Shown: positions 1 through 7,551 of the stretch, in pieces | Numbering within the stretch: position 1 is the first letter of the stretch | Layout: each line of letters opens with the position of its first letter | Origin: Lachnospiraceae bacterium | GTDB taxonomy: Bacteria > Bacillota > Clostridia > Lachnospirales > Lachnospiraceae | Assembly (NCBI GenBank): GCA_017938405.1 | Contig: JAGBBP010000024.1 | Span: 1 to 64,000 of the forward strand | DNA length: 64,000 nucleotides | Reading direction: 5' to 3' | The notes under the pieces: generated by a model | Told to the model about the DNA's origin: nothing | What the model saw: only the letters and a program-made list of their open reading frames with translations | Database searches by the model: none | Program-made: the position numbers and the translations under genes

Positions 1-143
1 CTTTCGGACTTTACTGTTTCTGAGGTACGATTTCTCGTCTTCTCAGAATGAAAATTTCAAATGAATTTTCAGGGTTGTCTTACTGTTTAATTATCAAGGT
101 TCATTCTTTTTGCTGTTCTTATTTTTACCGAAGCAGCTTAACC
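1..143 (-). other. Leader of an rRNA operon running off the left end
   Basis: No reading frame is supported here. Read on the minus strand the segment is an untranslated leader following two tandem consensus promoters, and it contains a motif (AACCTTGATAATTAAACAGT) like the boxA-type leader placed before 16S genes in Firmicutes. No mature rRNA sequence is present, so the assignment rests on promoter strength and leader resemblance. Confidence 0.5.
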
Positions 144-173
144 AGTTTACCACAGTGTGCTGTGATTTGTCAA
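144..173 (-). promoter_or_regulatory. Downstream tandem promoter (probable rRNA P2)
   Basis: On the minus strand TTGACA (168-173) and TAAACT (144-149) are separated by 18 bp. It lies about 100 bp downstream of a second consensus promoter, the arrangement typical of rRNA operons. Confidence 0.55.
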
Positions 174-250
174 GCACTTTTTTGAATTATTTTAAAAATC
201 TTGTTTTCAAAACTTTTCAATTTTCTTTGCTTCTCGGTGACAGCTTCGTT

Positions 251-279
251 AGTATAACACCTATTTCTTCTCCTGTCAA
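251..279 (-). promoter_or_regulatory. Upstream tandem promoter (probable rRNA P1)
   Basis: On the minus strand TTGACA (274-279) and TATACT (251-256) have an ideal 17-bp spacer, with an A/T-rich upstream stretch. No gene lies between it and the window edge, so it probably drives an rRNA operon beyond position 1. The interval 280-418 shows nothing else. Confidence 0.6.
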
Positions 280-418
280 CACCTTTTTTTCAATTTTTTT
301 CAGTTTATTTTTTCCTTATTTTTCAAGGCTTTCCAAAACCTCTGCCTATTGTGTAAACCACTTATTTTTACCTCTACATCTAGTGTTCCTGTCACCAAAA
401 AAATTTCTGCATTTCAAA

Positions 419-446
419 GGACCGGTACGCACAAACGCACCGGTCC
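419..446 (-). terminator. Hairpin after the aldolase gene
   Basis: GGACCGGT (419-426) pairs with ACCGGTCC (439-446), about 60 bp past the stop of the aldolase gene. The following U tract on the minus strand is short, so termination may be partial. Confidence 0.45.
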
Positions 447-503
447 CAAATCTCTTATCTCTTTTTCATAGAAGAAACTTCTCTCTGCAAGCTACAGGCA
501 CTT

Positions 504-1466
504 CTATTTTTTCTGTACCAAATGTACCGCAAAGCCACCGAACTGGCCCTTTAAGTAAATTGCTGCCAGATTACCCTTTGCATCCTTCTTTGCAGTCAGT
601 TCATCGAATTCAAAGCCCTGCAGTTCCATATGATACTTTGCACGATCGATATAATTGGTACGAATCGCAATATGACCGTGGGCACCCAGGTACGGAGCCT
701 TCATTACTTCGATTGCGGAACCGGCAAATACGGAACTGTTACCGGTCTTCTTCGCAAAACCGAACAACTTCTCAAAGGAACCTGCAATTCCGTCTGCCTC
801 TTCCTCGCTGTTTGCGTTAATTCCCACATGGGCAATTTCAAAACCGAGCATGGTATTTACCGCTTCTCTGGTCAAACGCTTAATCTCATCAAAGTTTCCT
901 TCATTAATCAATGCGTCACTTACCATCCAGCTTCCGCCGCAGGCAATAATCTTCGGGAAATCCAGATAAGACATTAAATTCTTTGCATTAATACCGCCGG
1001 TCGGCATAAACTTTACCTTCGTATACGGTGCTGCCATCGCTTTAATCTTTGCAATACCACCGGATGCCTCTGCCGGGAAAAACTTTACAACTTCAAGGCC
1101 CAGTTCCAGTGCCTGCTCGATATCCGTCGGACTGGAGGTACCCGGAGTAATCGGCACGCCCTTCTCCTGACAATACTTTACCACACGCGGATTCAGCCCC
1201 GGGCTGACAATAAACTTCGCCCCTGCTGCTACCGCACGGTCTACCTGCTCCGTCGTAAGTACCGTTCCCGCACCTACCAACATTTCCGGACAAGCCTGTG
1301 CCATCTGACGAATCGCTTCCTCTGCCGCATCGGTACGGAACGTTACCTCCGCCACCGGAAGACCTCCCTCACAAAGTGCTCTTGCAAGCGGAGCCGCATC
1401 CTTCGCATCATCAATCTTCACTACCGGAATAATTCCGAGTTTCTGAAATTGTGTTAAAACGTCCAT
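504..1466 (-). CDS. eda: KDPG/KHG aldolase with C-terminal VOC-like domain
   Basis: 2-dehydro-3-deoxy-phosphogluconate (4-hydroxy-2-oxoglutarate) aldolase, a class I aldolase making pyruvate and glyceraldehyde-3-phosphate in the cytosol. Residues 1-208 are a typical Eda TIM barrel: AEVTFRT holds the catalytic Glu, and VVKFFPAEASGG holds the Schiff-base Lys and phosphate loop. Residues about 210-320 are an extra domain beginning FEIAHVGINANSEEEAD, with the HVG...GHIAI pattern of the vicinal-oxygen-chelate (glyoxalase-like) fold. Standalone Eda is about 210 residues, so this is a fusion, seen in some Clostridia; the added domain's substrate is unknown. It is monocistronic, between hairpins at 419-446 and 1548-1574. 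A perfect palindrome at 1517-1534 suggests control by a LacI-type regulator. Confidence 0.9.
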   Translation of the reverse strand: MDVLTQFQKLGIIPVVKIDDAKDAAPLARALCEGGLPVAEVTFRTDAAEEAIRQMAQACPEMLVGAGTVLTTEQVDRAVAAGAKFIVSPGLNPRVVKYCQEKGVPITPGTSSPTDIEQALELGLEVVKFFPAEASGGIAKIKAMAAPYTKVKFMPTGGINAKNLMSYLDFPKIIACGGSWMVSDALINEGNFDEIKRLTREAVNTMLGFEIAHVGINANSEEEADGIAGSFEKLFGFAKKTGNSSVFAGSAIEVMKAPYLGAHGHIAIRTNYIDRAKYHMELQGFEFDELTAKKDAKGNLAAIYLKGQFGGFAVHLVQKK

Positions 1467-1516
1467 CTCTTTTTCCTCTTTCTTCTTATAATATAGTTTG
1501 TTATCCTGTTTCGTAA

Positions 1517-1534
1517 AATGTAAGTGCTTACATT
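1517..1534. promoter_or_regulatory. LacI-family-like operator before eda
   Basis: AATGTAAG and CTTACATT form a perfect inverted repeat around a central TG. This TGTAAG-N2-CTTACA form resembles LacI/GalR-family and CcpA operators. It lies about 50 bp upstream of the aldolase start, just upstream of A/T-rich -10-like sequence (TATATT/TATTAT on the minus strand), so a bound regulator could block or modulate transcription. No cognate regulator gene is in the window. Confidence 0.5.
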
Positions 1535-1547
1535 TATAGCATAACAG

Positions 1548-1574
1548 AAAAGTGCTCGGTTTTCAAGCACTTTT
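1548..1574 (-). terminator. Terminator after cvpA
   Basis: AAAGTGCT pairs with AGCACTTT around a loop of about ten bases; T-rich runs lie on both sides, so it may work in both directions. It directly follows the cvpA stop. Confidence 0.65.
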
Positions 1575-1587
1575 TCCGTTGATTATC

Positions 1588-2277
1588 TTATCCTCTTGCG
1601 ATATACTTGGAAACCAAATTATTCTTATATAAGAAATCCAACAACGGATTCTCTCCAATCATAGCCAGCGCATCCTTTCCGAATTCGGAACCCGCAAACA
1701 TGGTTAAAATCGCAAACAACACCCAAACCAACAGCACGCCTTCCGCAATTCCCGCTGCCAGTCCCGCTATTGTATTGATTTGACGAAGCACCGGAAGTTT
1801 GGCTAACAAATCCAATGTCTTGCACAAAAGGGCCAGCGCGATAATCGCCAAAACAAGGGTAATCACAAAAGCAATGGCATTAATAATCACATTGGTAATC
1901 TGCCGACAAACATAGTCTTCGAAATTCTGCGCCTGCATGGAAATATAACTTTCCGCCGTATTGTTTTTCAAAAGCGTATCTTTAAAGGTTTCCGGAAGCG
2001 GCAAGGATTCGATTAAAGACTCCTGTTTACTTTCCGTTTCTTCCTTTGCTTCCTCCGGGGAAAAATCCACAATCGCACCGATTTTTTCATCAAAGAATCC
2101 TACAATTGCCTCATTGCTTTTCATCATACCGGAAACCACCGGGCTGAACAGCATCGCAATCAAAAGCGCCGCGATGGTAGACACCAAAGAAAACACCATT
2201 TTAATCAGGCCTTTTTTCATTCCCAACCATCCCAATACCGCAATAATAACGATTACCGCAATCAAAATCCAATTCAT
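1588..2277 (-). CDS. CvpA family membrane protein
   Basis: A 229-residue integral membrane protein of the CvpA (colicin V production) family. Four hydrophobic segments are visible at about residues 3-22, 28-48, 132-155 and 172-195, with a charged extracytoplasmic-type loop (residues 60-125) rich in Glu and Lys. The family is widespread and linked to envelope homeostasis, but its molecular role is not firmly settled. The gene is last in a probable four-gene minus-strand operon (LysM protein, Cthe_2159-like protein, DUF5711-like protein, CvpA); it starts 19 bp after the preceding stop with an AGGGGGA-type ribosome binding site and is followed by a terminator. Confidence 0.8.
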   Translation of the reverse strand: MNWILIAVIVIIAVLGWLGMKKGLIKMVFSLVSTIAALLIAMLFSPVVSGMMKSNEAIVGFFDEKIGAIVDFSPEEAKEETESKQESLIESLPLPETFKDTLLKNNTAESYISMQAQNFEDYVCRQITNVIINAIAFVITLVLAIIALALLCKTLDLLAKLPVLRQINTIAGLAAGIAEGVLLVWVLFAILTMFAGSEFGKDALAMIGENPLLDFLYKNNLVSKYIARG

Positions 2278-2296
2278 ATAAAGTCCCCCTCTTTTG

Positions 2297-3400
2297 TTAT
2301 ACCAGCTTAATCACGCGAACCAAACGGTTTTCTACCAAATAATATCGATTTCCCCCGATTACAAACATCTGACGGATTCCGTTCTCCGACGTCCCCTGAT
2401 AAATCAGACCTTTTTTCACATGATACACTTCGAAACCGGAATAGCTGTATATCACGACTTCCTCCCCCTCCGTATGCATCCCTACATAAGGCAGTGTCAG
2501 CACCTTCTTCATGCAAATCTGTCCGGTTTTATCATAGGCTTCCAGCACTTCCTGCCCGTCCTTGTTTTTTGTCACCATGCAAAGGTATTCGCCGAAGGAA
2601 ATACTTTTTATCTCTGCGGAAATCTCCTTCTTGAAAACCGACTCCGGAGTCTCCGACATGGAGAACAATTCCATCACATTCTCCCCGATTACCGCCACCG
2701 TATCGTTATCCCAGAACTCAATCCGTGGCACCATACACTCCGCATATTGCGCCTGACCTACCAGGTTTCTTATATTATTTTGTCCCACTTCTCCGAAATT
2801 GTAGAACGTCACACTGCTTACCGGTTCGTCCCCTTCTACCTTCATATAAGAAGTAATTAGCTTTGTCCCATCCTCCGACAAGGCCAGTGAAAGCGGAAAC
2901 CCGTCCCTGGCAACGACTGTTTCAATTTCCGAAAGAACTGTACCGTTTTTATCATATAAATAAATATAATCCTTTTCTTCCGCATTCATCAACACCGCAG
3001 TCACACCCTGCTTTGCCACACTGACCGCCTGTATCGGATACGGCGTCGTAAATGTCTTGGTACTTCCGGTTCCGTCCGACAATAAGTACTGCTTCGCCCC
3101 GATATCCGCCACTACCATCATGGAACCGCAGAATGCATATTTTGGGTTTTTCATCGTCGCATAAGTGACATTCCATAACAACGTACCGTCTTTTGCCACC
3201 GCCTGCGCGCCTTCTTTCCCGCATCGAACCAACGCACCGTCTGCCTCGGCATATTCCGACACCTCACTGATTTCCAGTTCTTGAACCGTTTCATAGCTCT
3301 TATAGCTTCGATTCCCAAGGAAATAATACACAGCGATACCCGCCAGCGAAAGAATCACAAACACAAGCACTGCTATTTTCACTTTTTTCAAGTCGTACAC
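2297..3400 (-). CDS. DUF5711-like single-pass protein with beta-propeller-like repeats
   Basis: 367 residues. A short basic N-terminus (MYDLKKVK) precedes one transmembrane segment (about 9-29), so the rest is probably outside the cell. That part has repeating strand patterns such as VAKDGTLLWNVTY, YLYDKNGTVLSEIET and EAYDKTGQICMKKV, typical of WD40/PQQ-like propellers, and matches my recollection of clostridial DUF5711 proteins. No catalytic residues are recognised; a scaffold or sensor role is inference. It sits 11 bp after the Cthe_2159-like gene and 19 bp before cvpA, so the three are probably co-transcribed. Confidence 0.7.
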   Translation of the reverse strand: MYDLKKVKIAVLVFVILSLAGIAVYYFLGNRSYKSYETVQELEISEVSEYAEADGALVRCGKEGAQAVAKDGTLLWNVTYATMKNPKYAFCGSMMVVADIGAKQYLLSDGTGSTKTFTTPYPIQAVSVAKQGVTAVLMNAEEKDYIYLYDKNGTVLSEIETVVARDGFPLSLALSEDGTKLITSYMKVEGDEPVSSVTFYNFGEVGQNNIRNLVGQAQYAECMVPRIEFWDNDTVAVIGENVMELFSMSETPESVFKKEISAEIKSISFGEYLCMVTKNKDGQEVLEAYDKTGQICMKKVLTLPYVGMHTEGEEVVIYSYSGFEVYHVKKGLIYQGTSENGIRQMFVIGGNRYYLVENRLVRVIKLV

Positions 3401-3411
3401 ACCTCCCGGTC

Positions 3412-5217
3412 TTACGCAGCTTGTCCGTCCCCCGGAATCTGCGGCTGTCCTTCGTTATTCCACTCCGGCCGCGGCATTACGCCGCCCTCCGGCATCTGCG
3501 GCATTTCACCGTTATTCCATTCCGGCATTTGCGGCAAATCACCGCCCGGCATGTCCGGTCTTTCACCACCCGGGCGTCCGCCGAATCCGCCTTTGTTTCC
3601 AAAGCCGCCCATACCGCCGAATCCGCCTTTGCCTCCAAAGCCACCCATGCCGATCAGCTTTCCTACCACCGTAACCGTCTCCGTTAATGCCGTTTCACAA
3701 ACAACCTCTCCGTCTATGCTTACACAAACCGTTGTGCCTTCTTTCATTTCCCCGGAGGACACTACAATATAATTCACACGTTTCGGCATCTCTTTTGCAA
3801 TCACCTGCTGTCCGTCCACCGAAACGACAAGCTCACTTCCTGCCTGTCCCCCATTCTCCGCTACCACCGCCAGAGAATACTGACCGGATGCATCCGACGG
3901 CGTCTGTGCCATCTCGGAGCTGCCCACAGCCAAAAGGGTTCCGCCGTTTACATGAAATGCTCCGCCGAAATCAAGCACACCGTTTCCGCCTCCGGTAGGT
4001 CCGAATACAACCACGGTCCCTCCGTTTTGCGTAATATTTCCGTTGGCATCCAGGCCGTCGCCTCCCGCATTTACCGTAAGACTTCCGCCGTTTACCGTAA
4101 TTTCACCGATTCCTTCCGCAAAAGGATTCCCTATCGGCTCCTCTGTATCGTCCCCTCCGGCTGCGTTTACGCCGTCATCCGTTGCGGTAACTTCAACTAC
4201 ACCTCCGTCAATTACCACTTCCGGAGCTTCGATTCCTTCCACACTCTTTGTTACGGACAACTTCGTATCTCCTTCTATACGGATTGTCCGTTCCGCGTGC
4301 ACACCGTCATCCCCTGCGGACACGGTAACCTCCCCGCCTTTTACGGAAACGGTTCCTTCTGCCTGCAAACCGTCTTCGCCTGCCATCAGGAACAACGAAC
4401 CGCCTTCTATTACAATATTACCCAGGGTCTCATCCGTATCGTTGGTAGACTTTAAGGCATCCTTTACCACATTAACGGAAACGTCACCGCCGCCGATGTA
4501 CAAAAGATCCTTTCCGATAATACCGTCTTCCACACCGCCTACAACGAGAGAGCCTCCCATAATATACAAGGAGTCTTTGCCTTTTACCGCATCGCCGTAT
4601 GCTGCGGTTACCGTCAGCTTTCCTTCTCCGTTAATAATCAAATCCTGTTTGGAGAACAGCGTGGCATCCGGCTCATCCTCCCCTTCCTCAAATACATAGT
4701 CGGCACCGTCGGTAAGTGTGTTTTCCGAACCTTTCGCCAAAGTAAGGGTCACCTTGGATGCTTTTTTACAAAACAACGCCGCACTTGTTTCGTTGTGTAC
4801 GGTTACACCGTTCAATATCAGCCGCACTTCGCTCTCTTTGTCCGCATTCACGCAAATGCTTCCGTTGGACAAAGAACCGGTGATTTCATAAACGCCCGCT
4901 TCTTTAATGGTTAAACAACTGCCTTCTGCTTTGCAGCCGGTTCCGTTTATCTCGATTCCGTCATCGCTTAAGGTAATAACCGCAGTCCGTTCCTCCACTT
5001 CTACTGCCGCATCGTTGTTTTCTTCCTTTTCTTTTACCTTATCGATTGCCTCGTTTACTTCCGGAGCCAACGTAGTCTCCTGTTTTACCTGCTCGGTAGG
5101 AGTCGCCTCCGGTGTCACTCCCGGTGTCTGTACCGGTGCTTCGTTACACGCAGCCAATCCCACCAAAGATACCGCCAATAACAATGCCATGCCTTTTCTC
5201 ACATTTTTATGTATCAT
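3412..5217 (-). CDS. Cthe_2159-like carbohydrate-binding lipoprotein
   Basis: 601 residues. The N-terminus is a lipoprotein signal (basic MIHKNVRKG, hydrophobic core, LAAC lipobox with Cys24), followed by a Thr/Pro/Glu spacer. Residues about 80-460 form a repetitive right-handed beta-helix of short D/G-rich turns such as GEDGLQAEGTVSVKGG, GDDGVHAERT and ATDDGVNAAGGDD. This matches the carbohydrate-binding domain family founded on Clostridium thermocellum Cthe_2159, a polysaccharide binder. The last 80 residues are low complexity: GGFGGKGG/GGMGG repeats, then Pro/Met-rich MPQMPEWNN repeats. A surface role in binding plant or wall polysaccharide is likely. It follows the LysM gene by 97 bp. Confidence 0.8.
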   Translation of the reverse strand: MIHKNVRKGMALLLAVSLVGLAACNEAPVQTPGVTPEATPTEQVKQETTLAPEVNEAIDKVKEKEENNDAAVEVEERTAVITLSDDGIEINGTGCKAEGSCLTIKEAGVYEITGSLSNGSICVNADKESEVRLILNGVTVHNETSAALFCKKASKVTLTLAKGSENTLTDGADYVFEEGEDEPDATLFSKQDLIINGEGKLTVTAAYGDAVKGKDSLYIMGGSLVVGGVEDGIIGKDLLYIGGGDVSVNVVKDALKSTNDTDETLGNIVIEGGSLFLMAGEDGLQAEGTVSVKGGEVTVSAGDDGVHAERTIRIEGDTKLSVTKSVEGIEAPEVVIDGGVVEVTATDDGVNAAGGDDTEEPIGNPFAEGIGEITVNGGSLTVNAGGDGLDANGNITQNGGTVVVFGPTGGGNGVLDFGGAFHVNGGTLLAVGSSEMAQTPSDASGQYSLAVVAENGGQAGSELVVSVDGQQVIAKEMPKRVNYIVVSSGEMKEGTTVCVSIDGEVVCETALTETVTVVGKLIGMGGFGGKGGFGGMGGFGNKGGFGGRPGGERPDMPGGDLPQMPEWNNGEMPQMPEGGVMPRPEWNNEGQPQIPGDGQAA

Positions 5218-5314
5218 ATCTGTTTCCTTCCTTTGTATCTGTTCTTTTTTATTTTAACTGTATCTTACCAAAAAGTCAATTTTGTGTTTTCCCCGTGAAT
5301 AATTTGTGAATTGG

Positions 5315-6634
5315 CTACGGAAGATACAATTCCTGGCCGGCAAAAATCCAATTCTCGTCCGGAATCTGATTAAGCCCCTTAATCTCTTCCAAACGCGAGG
5401 TATCCCCGTAAAAACTTCTGCAAATTCCCGCCAACGTATCTCCGCTTTGTACGATATATAATTTTAATGTACCCGCATGGGTTTCTTCCTCCTCTTTTGG
5501 GGTTGCTGTCGGCGCAGGGGTCGCGGTAGGTACAGGCGTCGGGGTCATTGTCGGCACAGGCGTTGCCGTAGGTGCCGGCGTTGGTGTACTTTTCTCCCCT
5601 TCTTCGCCTGACGATACAGAAGGACTCTCCGTAACCGGAATAAAGTCCCGTTCATAAAAACTTCCCTCCAGTTCCTTTTCCGGCAAAACCGCATCCGTCG
5701 GCTTTACCTCTGCATTGGTCTGTAATACCTCTTTGTCAAAATCACTCTGACTGAGACCCGCCACCGTCGGTACGGGCGTCAATCCGGCTGTATCGCCGTT
5801 TTTGGTCAGTTCCCTTTGCCGTAACGCAAAGGCCCCGATGGCAAGCAATGCCACCGCCGCCGCAACACTTGCCCCGTGGCCGGACTTGCTTTTTTCCTGC
5901 TTTTTTTCCTTTTGCCCCTCAGGCTTTCCCGGTTCCTCTGTCTGAGCCGCCGGCTCTGCCGTTTCCGTCGCCGGTTCCTGTATTCGTCCTACTTTTTTCC
6001 CGAGCTCCTCTAAAATCGGCTCTTCATATCCCGCATCCACGGAAGGCGGTGCCCCCGCCACAAGATAGTCCTGCATCTCTTCATTCTTTTCGTAGTATAC
6101 GCAGTAGCCCGGCCACTCTGTCAGTTCTCCCTTATCATATAGGTAAAACCCAAGTTCCCGTTCTACCGGATCCATGCGGAACAATACCCGGTCTCTTCCC
6201 CCGAACCAATCCACATGCAACTGCTTGATTTCTTCCGTAATTTCCGTAAGAAATCCCGGTCCGCCGAGAAACCAGCCCACTGCTTCATAATATGGGAAAT
6301 AGCGCTTTATTTTTTCATACACCCCGGCCCAGGCTTCCGACGTAAACCGTACCTTATTGTCAATCACCACGTCCTCGGCTTCAATCGCTCCCCGGATAAA
6401 TACGTAGCGCTTTCCTTCCGATTTGACAAACTCACCTACCAATACCGCCACACGACATTCCGACTCGTTATTTCCCGTCAGTCTTTTTAAGTACCCCTCC
6501 GCATAATCTTCTATGTAGATTTCCGGTGTATTTCCTCCCATGCCGATTTGTTTAATATGTTTCGGCAATTTAAATGCTAAGTTTTTCTCCGTTCCCGTCT
6601 CATCCGACTCTTTTTGTACTATTTTTTCTACCAT
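5315..6634 (-). CDS. Membrane protein with degenerate JAMM/MPN-like domain and C-terminal LysM
   Basis: 439 residues in three parts. Residues about 20-200 resemble an MPN (JAB1/Mov34) fold: a strand/helix start (PEIYIEDYAEGYLKRL), VAVLVGEF...VFIRGAIEAEDV, then AVGWFLGGPGF where active enzymes have VGWYHSHPGF, and HVDWFGGRDRVLFRMDP. The two zinc His of HxHPG are absent, so a metalloprotease function is unlikely. A charged linker leads to one transmembrane helix (about 252-268), then a Thr/Pro linker (TPTPAPTATPVPT) and a LysM domain at residues 391-439 (LYIVQSGDTLAGICRSFYG...NWIFAGQELYLP). The topology places the MPN-like part in the cytosol and LysM in the wall. A ribosome binding site AAAGGAAAAG precedes the start. 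Confidence 0.75.
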   Translation of the reverse strand: MVEKIVQKESDETGTEKNLAFKLPKHIKQIGMGGNTPEIYIEDYAEGYLKRLTGNNESECRVAVLVGEFVKSEGKRYVFIRGAIEAEDVVIDNKVRFTSEAWAGVYEKIKRYFPYYEAVGWFLGGPGFLTEITEEIKQLHVDWFGGRDRVLFRMDPVERELGFYLYDKGELTEWPGYCVYYEKNEEMQDYLVAGAPPSVDAGYEEPILEELGKKVGRIQEPATETAEPAAQTEEPGKPEGQKEKKQEKSKSGHGASVAAAVALLAIGAFALRQRELTKNGDTAGLTPVPTVAGLSQSDFDKEVLQTNAEVKPTDAVLPEKELEGSFYERDFIPVTESPSVSSGEEGEKSTPTPAPTATPVPTMTPTPVPTATPAPTATPKEEEETHAGTLKLYIVQSGDTLAGICRSFYGDTSRLEEIKGLNQIPDENWIFAGQELYLP

Positions 6635-6930
6635 CTTTTCTTTTCCTTTCTACAACAGAATTTTTCCGGTCTTTTTTTGACTTCTTTTATCATAGCGGAC
6701 AACTCCCGCTTTTTTTGCCAAACTCCGCTGTCGCAAAAAGGATTCGATTTACAGCAATCGGTAAAAACTTCCGCCTATCGCATCACAATCTTACCGTTTT
6801 CGGGACTTCCCTTTGTTTTCCGTCGTTTCCTGTCAATCATTTTACAATATTTCCCAATTCTTTGCTTCTATTTTTCCTACATTCGGGAATACTTTTATTA
6901 TACATGCCCGCATTTTATTCACGGAGGACC

Positions 6931-7551
6931 ATGAAATTGAATACCATTCATTACTATAATGCGGAGGATTTTGCTTCCTCTGCCCAATTCGGACAAGCTT
7001 TCTTTTCGTTGCTTCGGGAAAAAGTAACACCCGAGCAACCTTTGATTTTTTTATGTATCGGTTCCGACCGGGCCACCGGAGACTCTCTGGGTCCGTTAAT
7101 CGGCTACAAGCTGGCACAACACACAGACCGGAATTATCTGGTGTACGGCACGCTGGAGGACCCGGTTCATGCAAAAAATTTGGCGACTGTCGTGGAACAA
7201 ATCCACCGTCGCCATAAAAATCCGTATATTGTTGCCATTGATGCTTCCTTGGGAAAACAGGCCCATATCGGGTACTATACCCTGGGCATCGGTTCCCTAA
7301 AGCCGGGAGCCGGCGTAGGAAAAGACCTGATTGCCGTAGGTGACGTATTTATTACCGGCATCGTAAATCTTTCCGGTCTTTTGGACCGGATGCTGCTGCA
7401 AACAACGCGGTTACACACCGTCATGTCCTTAGCAGACCGGATTTACCTGGGAATCCGTTACGGCTTAAACTTATTTGCCGCGCAAAGCTCCTCTGCCAAC
7501 CGGCACATGGCCGCTTTCTCCACCTTACAAACCTCCCGGTCATATGTGTAA
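6931..7551 (+). CDS. yyaC: YyaC-like sporulation protein (DUF1256)
   Basis: 206 residues from the ATG at 6931, which has a GGAGG site eight bases upstream; the longer open frame upstream has no such site and non-coding composition. It matches the YyaC/GPR-like spore protease family: PLIFLCIGSDRATGDSLGPLIGYKL with the conserved GSDR..GDSLGP motif, VYGTLEDPVHAKN, and VAIDASLGK. YyaC proteins are relatives of the germination protease fold made in the forespore, consistent with a spore-former. The last 31 codons overlap the end of the convergent GH2 gene. The 300 bp before it (6635-6930) is A/T rich, and I see no certain promoter there. Confidence 0.85.
   Translation: MKLNTIHYYNAEDFASSAQFGQAFFSLLREKVTPEQPLIFLCIGSDRATGDSLGPLIGYKLAQHTDRNYLVYGTLEDPVHAKNLATVVEQIHRRHKNPYIVAIDASLGKQAHIGYYTLGIGSLKPGAGVGKDLIAVGDVFITGIVNLSGLLDRMLLQTTRLHTVMSLADRIYLGIRYGLNLFAAQSSSANRHMAAFSTLQTSRSYV

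Noticed and set aside
110..820. Long plus-strand open frame at the left end
   Set aside because: It runs through the rRNA promoters and then antisense to the aldolase; low-complexity Phe/Leu sequence, no ribosome site.
6574..6930. 119-codon upstream extension of yyaC
   Set aside because: Phe/Ser-rich, antisense to the LysM gene start, and the GGAGG-preceded ATG at 6931 fits the family start.
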